Assembly: GCA_016285515.1 (NCBI GenBank)
Contig: JAEEQW010000002.1
Span: forward strand, 1 to 64,000
DNA length: 64,000 nt
Origin: Bacteroidales bacterium
GTDB taxonomy: Bacteria > Bacteroidota > Bacteroidia > Bacteroidales > BM520
Direction: 5' to 3'
Under the pieces are notes generated by a model. That model was not told the DNA's origin. It did no database searches and was given only the letters and a program-made list of their open reading frames with translations. The position numbers and the translations under genes were made by a program. Below, piece after piece: positions 61,508 through 64,000 of this stretch (positions are counted from its first letter, which is position 1; every line of letters starts with the position of its first letter).

Positions 61508-63820
61508 ATGAAAACCAAAACAAAGAAAACTCTCACAATAATACTTGCTGCAATTGCAGCAAGTATTATTGTCTTTTTAATCATACCTGTTCCCAAATTT
61601 CATGATTCATATTCAACTGTTCTGACCGCAGAAAACGGCGAATTGCTCGGTGCAAGAATTGCAGAGGACGGACAATGGAGATTTCCTGCAACCAACACAT
61701 TTTCCGACAAATACATGCGATGTGTGGTCGAATATGAAGACAAATATTTCTTCCGGCACTGTGGAATAAATCCTATTTCCTTTATTGACGCCGCCATAGA
61801 CAATATCAAGGCCGGAGAAGTGGTGCGTGGTGGAAGCACTCTGTCGATGCAGGTGGTGAGACTTGCCCGCAAAGGCAAAAACAGAACGTACAAAGAGAAA
61901 ATCATCGAGATTATTCTTGCTTTAAGACTCGAAATGCGTTACTCCAAAAGGGAAATATTCGAGCTTTATGCAGCACATGCGCCATTCGGCGGAAACGTTG
62001 TAGGCATTGATGCGGCAGCATGGCGGTATTTCAACACCACTCCCGACAACCTCACGTGGAGCGAAGCTGCAACTCTCGCGGTCCTGCCCAATACCCCGTC
62101 ACTCATCAATCTCGACAAAAATCGTCAAAGACTCCTCGACAAACGCAACAAACTTCTTTCACAACTACCCGATTCCAAAAACAGACTTCCCCGCAAATAT
62201 CGCAAAAACACCTCTTTCAACGATGAAGACTTGGAACTGTCGCTTATGGAAACCCTCCCCGACAGCCCCTACCAAATGCCCCAACTCGCATACCACTACC
62301 TATCGGATATTGACCTGACCAAACACGGAGAATTAGTCCATTCCCATATTGACTGCAATCTTCAGAAATCGGTTATCGAAATACTCAACCGCCACTACAG
62401 GCACAACAGCCCCAATGGAATAGAGAACAGCGCTGTATATATTTACAACTACAAGGACGAGCAGATAATAGCATACGTGGGGAATCTTATGCAGTCGAAA
62501 GATGCAGCGATGGTTGACATGGTTAAGGCACAACGTTCCACTGGCAGCATTCTGAAGCCGTTTCTGTATGCAGCCATGCTTGATGACGGTGAACTGTTGC
62601 CAGAAATGATACTTCCGGATATTCCAATGAACATCTCCGGATATGCTCCAAAAAACTACTCCGGCGAATTCTGCGGTGCAGTCAAGGCCAACTACGCACT
62701 CGCCAAATCACTGAATGCACCGTTTGTGTATCTTCTGCGAAAATACGGAATCAACAAGTTTTATAACGTGCTCAAAGACTTGAAATTATCCGGTCTCGTA
62801 TTTCCGGCCGACCACTATGGATTGTCGCTCATCCTAGGTGGAGCCGAAGCCTCACTCTATGATATTGTCAATGCCTATTCACACATGGCTCAAATCATGA
62901 AATTCACCGATGGGGAGGGATCCACTACCGTCAAAAATCCAGTGTTCTCGCCTGCTGCCGTTTACCTCACCTTCCAAGCCATGAACGAACTGACACGGCC
63001 GAGCGAACAACAGGCTGGTTGGCACAATTTATCGTCATCACGGACAGTGGCATGGAAAACCGGCACCAGTTTCGGATTCAAAGACGCCTGGTCGGTAGGT
63101 ATTGTTGACGACTATGTAATAGGTGTGTGGGTCGGTAATTCCGATGGCGAAGGACGGACAGGGCTCACCGGCATCAATTCCGCAGCACCAATCCTCTTCG
63201 ACATCCTCAACGTAATGAATGCCAACCTGACTCTTCAAGACTACAACTGCGACTTCATCGAAGTGGAAGTCTGCGAAGAATCAGGACTCCCGAAATCCCA
63301 AGTATGCAATCACACCAAAACAATTCGCGTCCCCAACCACGAAACTATGACTGGCGTATGCAGGTATCACAAGAAAATATTCCTTGACGAAACAAGGCAA
63401 TTCCGCGTCCTGCCCGACTGCTACAATATTGACATTGACAATTACGACATATATTTTGTACTGCCGCCAACAATGGAATGGTTCTATAAAAAAAACAACC
63501 CTACCTACCGTCGGCTACCTCCTCTATATCACGGCTGCCGCAATGACAAAGATGACAGAATCATGTCGTTCATTTATCCGGAAGAATCCATGACGCTTAT
63601 CATTCCAACAGGAATTGAAGGGACGAAGCAGTCGATAGTTTTTGAAATAGCGCACCGTAACCCGGAAAAGACAATCTACTGGAACCTGAACGACAAATAT
63701 CTGGGTGCCACGACAAGTATTCACCAGATGCCAATCCAAGAGAAAAAAGGAAAATACCTGCTACGCTGCATCGACGAGGACGGTAATGAAATCACCCGTA
63801 GGTTTGAAATCGCAGAATGA
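61508..63820 (+). CDS. pbpC: Penicillin-binding protein 1C
   Basis: 770 residues. One N-terminal membrane helix (about 9-28). Glycosyltransferase 51 domain with VEYEDKYFFRH (catalytic E77) and GGSTLSMQVVRLARK; transpeptidase domain with GSILKP (nucleophile S347, K350) and KTGTSFGFKDAW (K517). The BiPBP_C domain follows at about 690-770. It polymerises and may cross-link peptidoglycan. Paired with the alpha-2-macroglobulin gene two bases upstream, as in E. coli yfhM-pbpC, consistent with protecting and repairing the wall after breach. Confidence 0.92.
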   Translation: MKTKTKKTLTIILAAIAASIIVFLIIPVPKFHDSYSTVLTAENGELLGARIAEDGQWRFPATNTFSDKYMRCVVEYEDKYFFRHCGINPISFIDAAIDNIKAGEVVRGGSTLSMQVVRLARKGKNRTYKEKIIEIILALRLEMRYSKREIFELYAAHAPFGGNVVGIDAAAWRYFNTTPDNLTWSEAATLAVLPNTPSLINLDKNRQRLLDKRNKLLSQLPDSKNRLPRKYRKNTSFNDEDLELSLMETLPDSPYQMPQLAYHYLSDIDLTKHGELVHSHIDCNLQKSVIEILNRHYRHNSPNGIENSAVYIYNYKDEQIIAYVGNLMQSKDAAMVDMVKAQRSTGSILKPFLYAAMLDDGELLPEMILPDIPMNISGYAPKNYSGEFCGAVKANYALAKSLNAPFVYLLRKYGINKFYNVLKDLKLSGLVFPADHYGLSLILGGAEASLYDIVNAYSHMAQIMKFTDGEGSTTVKNPVFSPAAVYLTFQAMNELTRPSEQQAGWHNLSSSRTVAWKTGTSFGFKDAWSVGIVDDYVIGVWVGNSDGEGRTGLTGINSAAPILFDILNVMNANLTLQDYNCDFIEVEVCEESGLPKSQVCNHTKTIRVPNHETMTGVCRYHKKIFLDETRQFRVLPDCYNIDIDNYDIYFVLPPTMEWFYKKNNPTYRRLPPLYHGCRNDKDDRIMSFIYPEESMTLIIPTGIEGTKQSIVFEIAHRNPEKTIYWNLNDKYLGATTSIHQMPIQEKKGKYLLRCIDEDGNEITRRFEIAE

Positions 63821-63923
63821 ATTGGCCGTGTAACCGGTAATTTCGCGTCGTCAATTTTTGGCAGACAAGAATCGACAAAGATGTATCATTACGTTGACTC
63901 GGAAGGGGCAACGGAGTGCATCC

Positions 63924-63951
63924 GTAGAGACGCACGGCCGTGCGTCTCTAC
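63924..63951. repeat. Perfect 28-base palindrome
   Basis: The first half is GTAGAGACGCACGG (63924-63937); the second half (63938-63951) is its exact reverse complement. The outer TAGAGAC/GTCTCTA matches the hairpin at 9658-9682, and its GACGCAC/GTGCGTC core matches the copy at 208-230. It sits between pbpC and a convergent gene, so it could also act as a bidirectional terminator-like hairpin, without a T-tract. Confidence 0.75.
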
Positions 63952-63967
63952 ATGACAGAAACAAAGG

Positions 63968-64000
63968 TTAGTTCTGACGGACAGGTCGTACACTGTAGCC
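63968..64000 (-). CDS. C-terminal end of a gene running off the right edge (FISUMP/SUMF1-like tail)
   Basis: Ten codons before a TAA read GYSVRPVRQN. The SVRPVR ending is characteristic of Fibrobacter-succinogenes-paralogous (FISUMP) and some formylglycine-generating-like surface proteins in Bacteroidota. Only the tail is in the window, so the assignment is weak. Confidence 0.4.
   Translation of the reverse strand, partial: GYSVRPVRQN

Overview
The window reads as chromosomal DNA of a Bacteroidales-type bacterium (phylum Bacteroidota); genus cannot be fixed from sequence alone. Evidence seen: three proteins end in type IX secretion (Por) sorting domains; many genes carry the Bacteroidota promoter form TAnnTTTG, sometimes with TTTG about 19-20 bases upstream; and there are family markers such as the long NusB, DUF3276, DUF5683 after ParB, class III fructose-bisphosphatase, a SusC/Oar-type TonB receptor and a FolK-deoxynucleoside kinase fusion. 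Nearly all of the window is tightly packed, intact coding sequence. There is no phage, CRISPR array or intact insertion sequence.

Layout. 1-3.6 kb: a membrane-anchored TPR/HTH regulator cut by the left edge, a type IX secreted protein, and a repeat- and transposase-remnant stretch. 3.6-9.2 kb (minus strand): nusB, DUF1573 lipoprotein, TPR protein, aroE, glmM, rseC. 9.2-14.3 kb: DUF3276, parA, parB, DUF5683, dapB, lepB. 14.3-24.6 kb: fbp, two tandem C10 cysteine proteases, a periplasmic thioredoxin overlapping the second, then wbqC, a PgpH-type HD phosphodiesterase and an NlpC/P60 peptidase. 24.8-28.1 kb: an Oar-like TonB receptor with a clear terminator. 28.2-34.7 kb: an apparent three-gene operon of a beta-barrel protein, a 1679-residue SLC12 cotransporter/P-loop ATPase fusion and an MscS channel. 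34.8-43.1 kb: TPR protein, TrmH methyltransferase, tRNA-Pro, ECF sigma factor with a small membrane partner, FolK-kinase fusion, SppA, two orphan lipoproteins and phosphofructokinase. 43.1-51.5 kb: ApbE, POT peptide transporter, radical SAM protein, YjjG, nucleoside kinase and a CPA2 antiporter. 51.5-64 kb: an S9 peptidase, PruA, the alpha-2-macroglobulin/PBP1c pair, and the C-terminal tail of a further gene.

The genes are mostly core functions: chromosome partitioning, cell-wall precursor synthesis, protein export and processing, glycolysis/gluconeogenesis. An ion and osmotic homeostasis theme recurs (SLC12 fusion, MscS, CPA2 antiporter with RCK_C domains, and a c-di-AMP phosphodiesterase). 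The most unusual object is the SLC12-ATPase fusion and its operon. Second are a palindromic repeat family, one copy of which lies in frame inside the TPR regulator, and the protease-protease-thioredoxin cluster placed inside an otherwise conserved lepB-wbqC neighbourhood.
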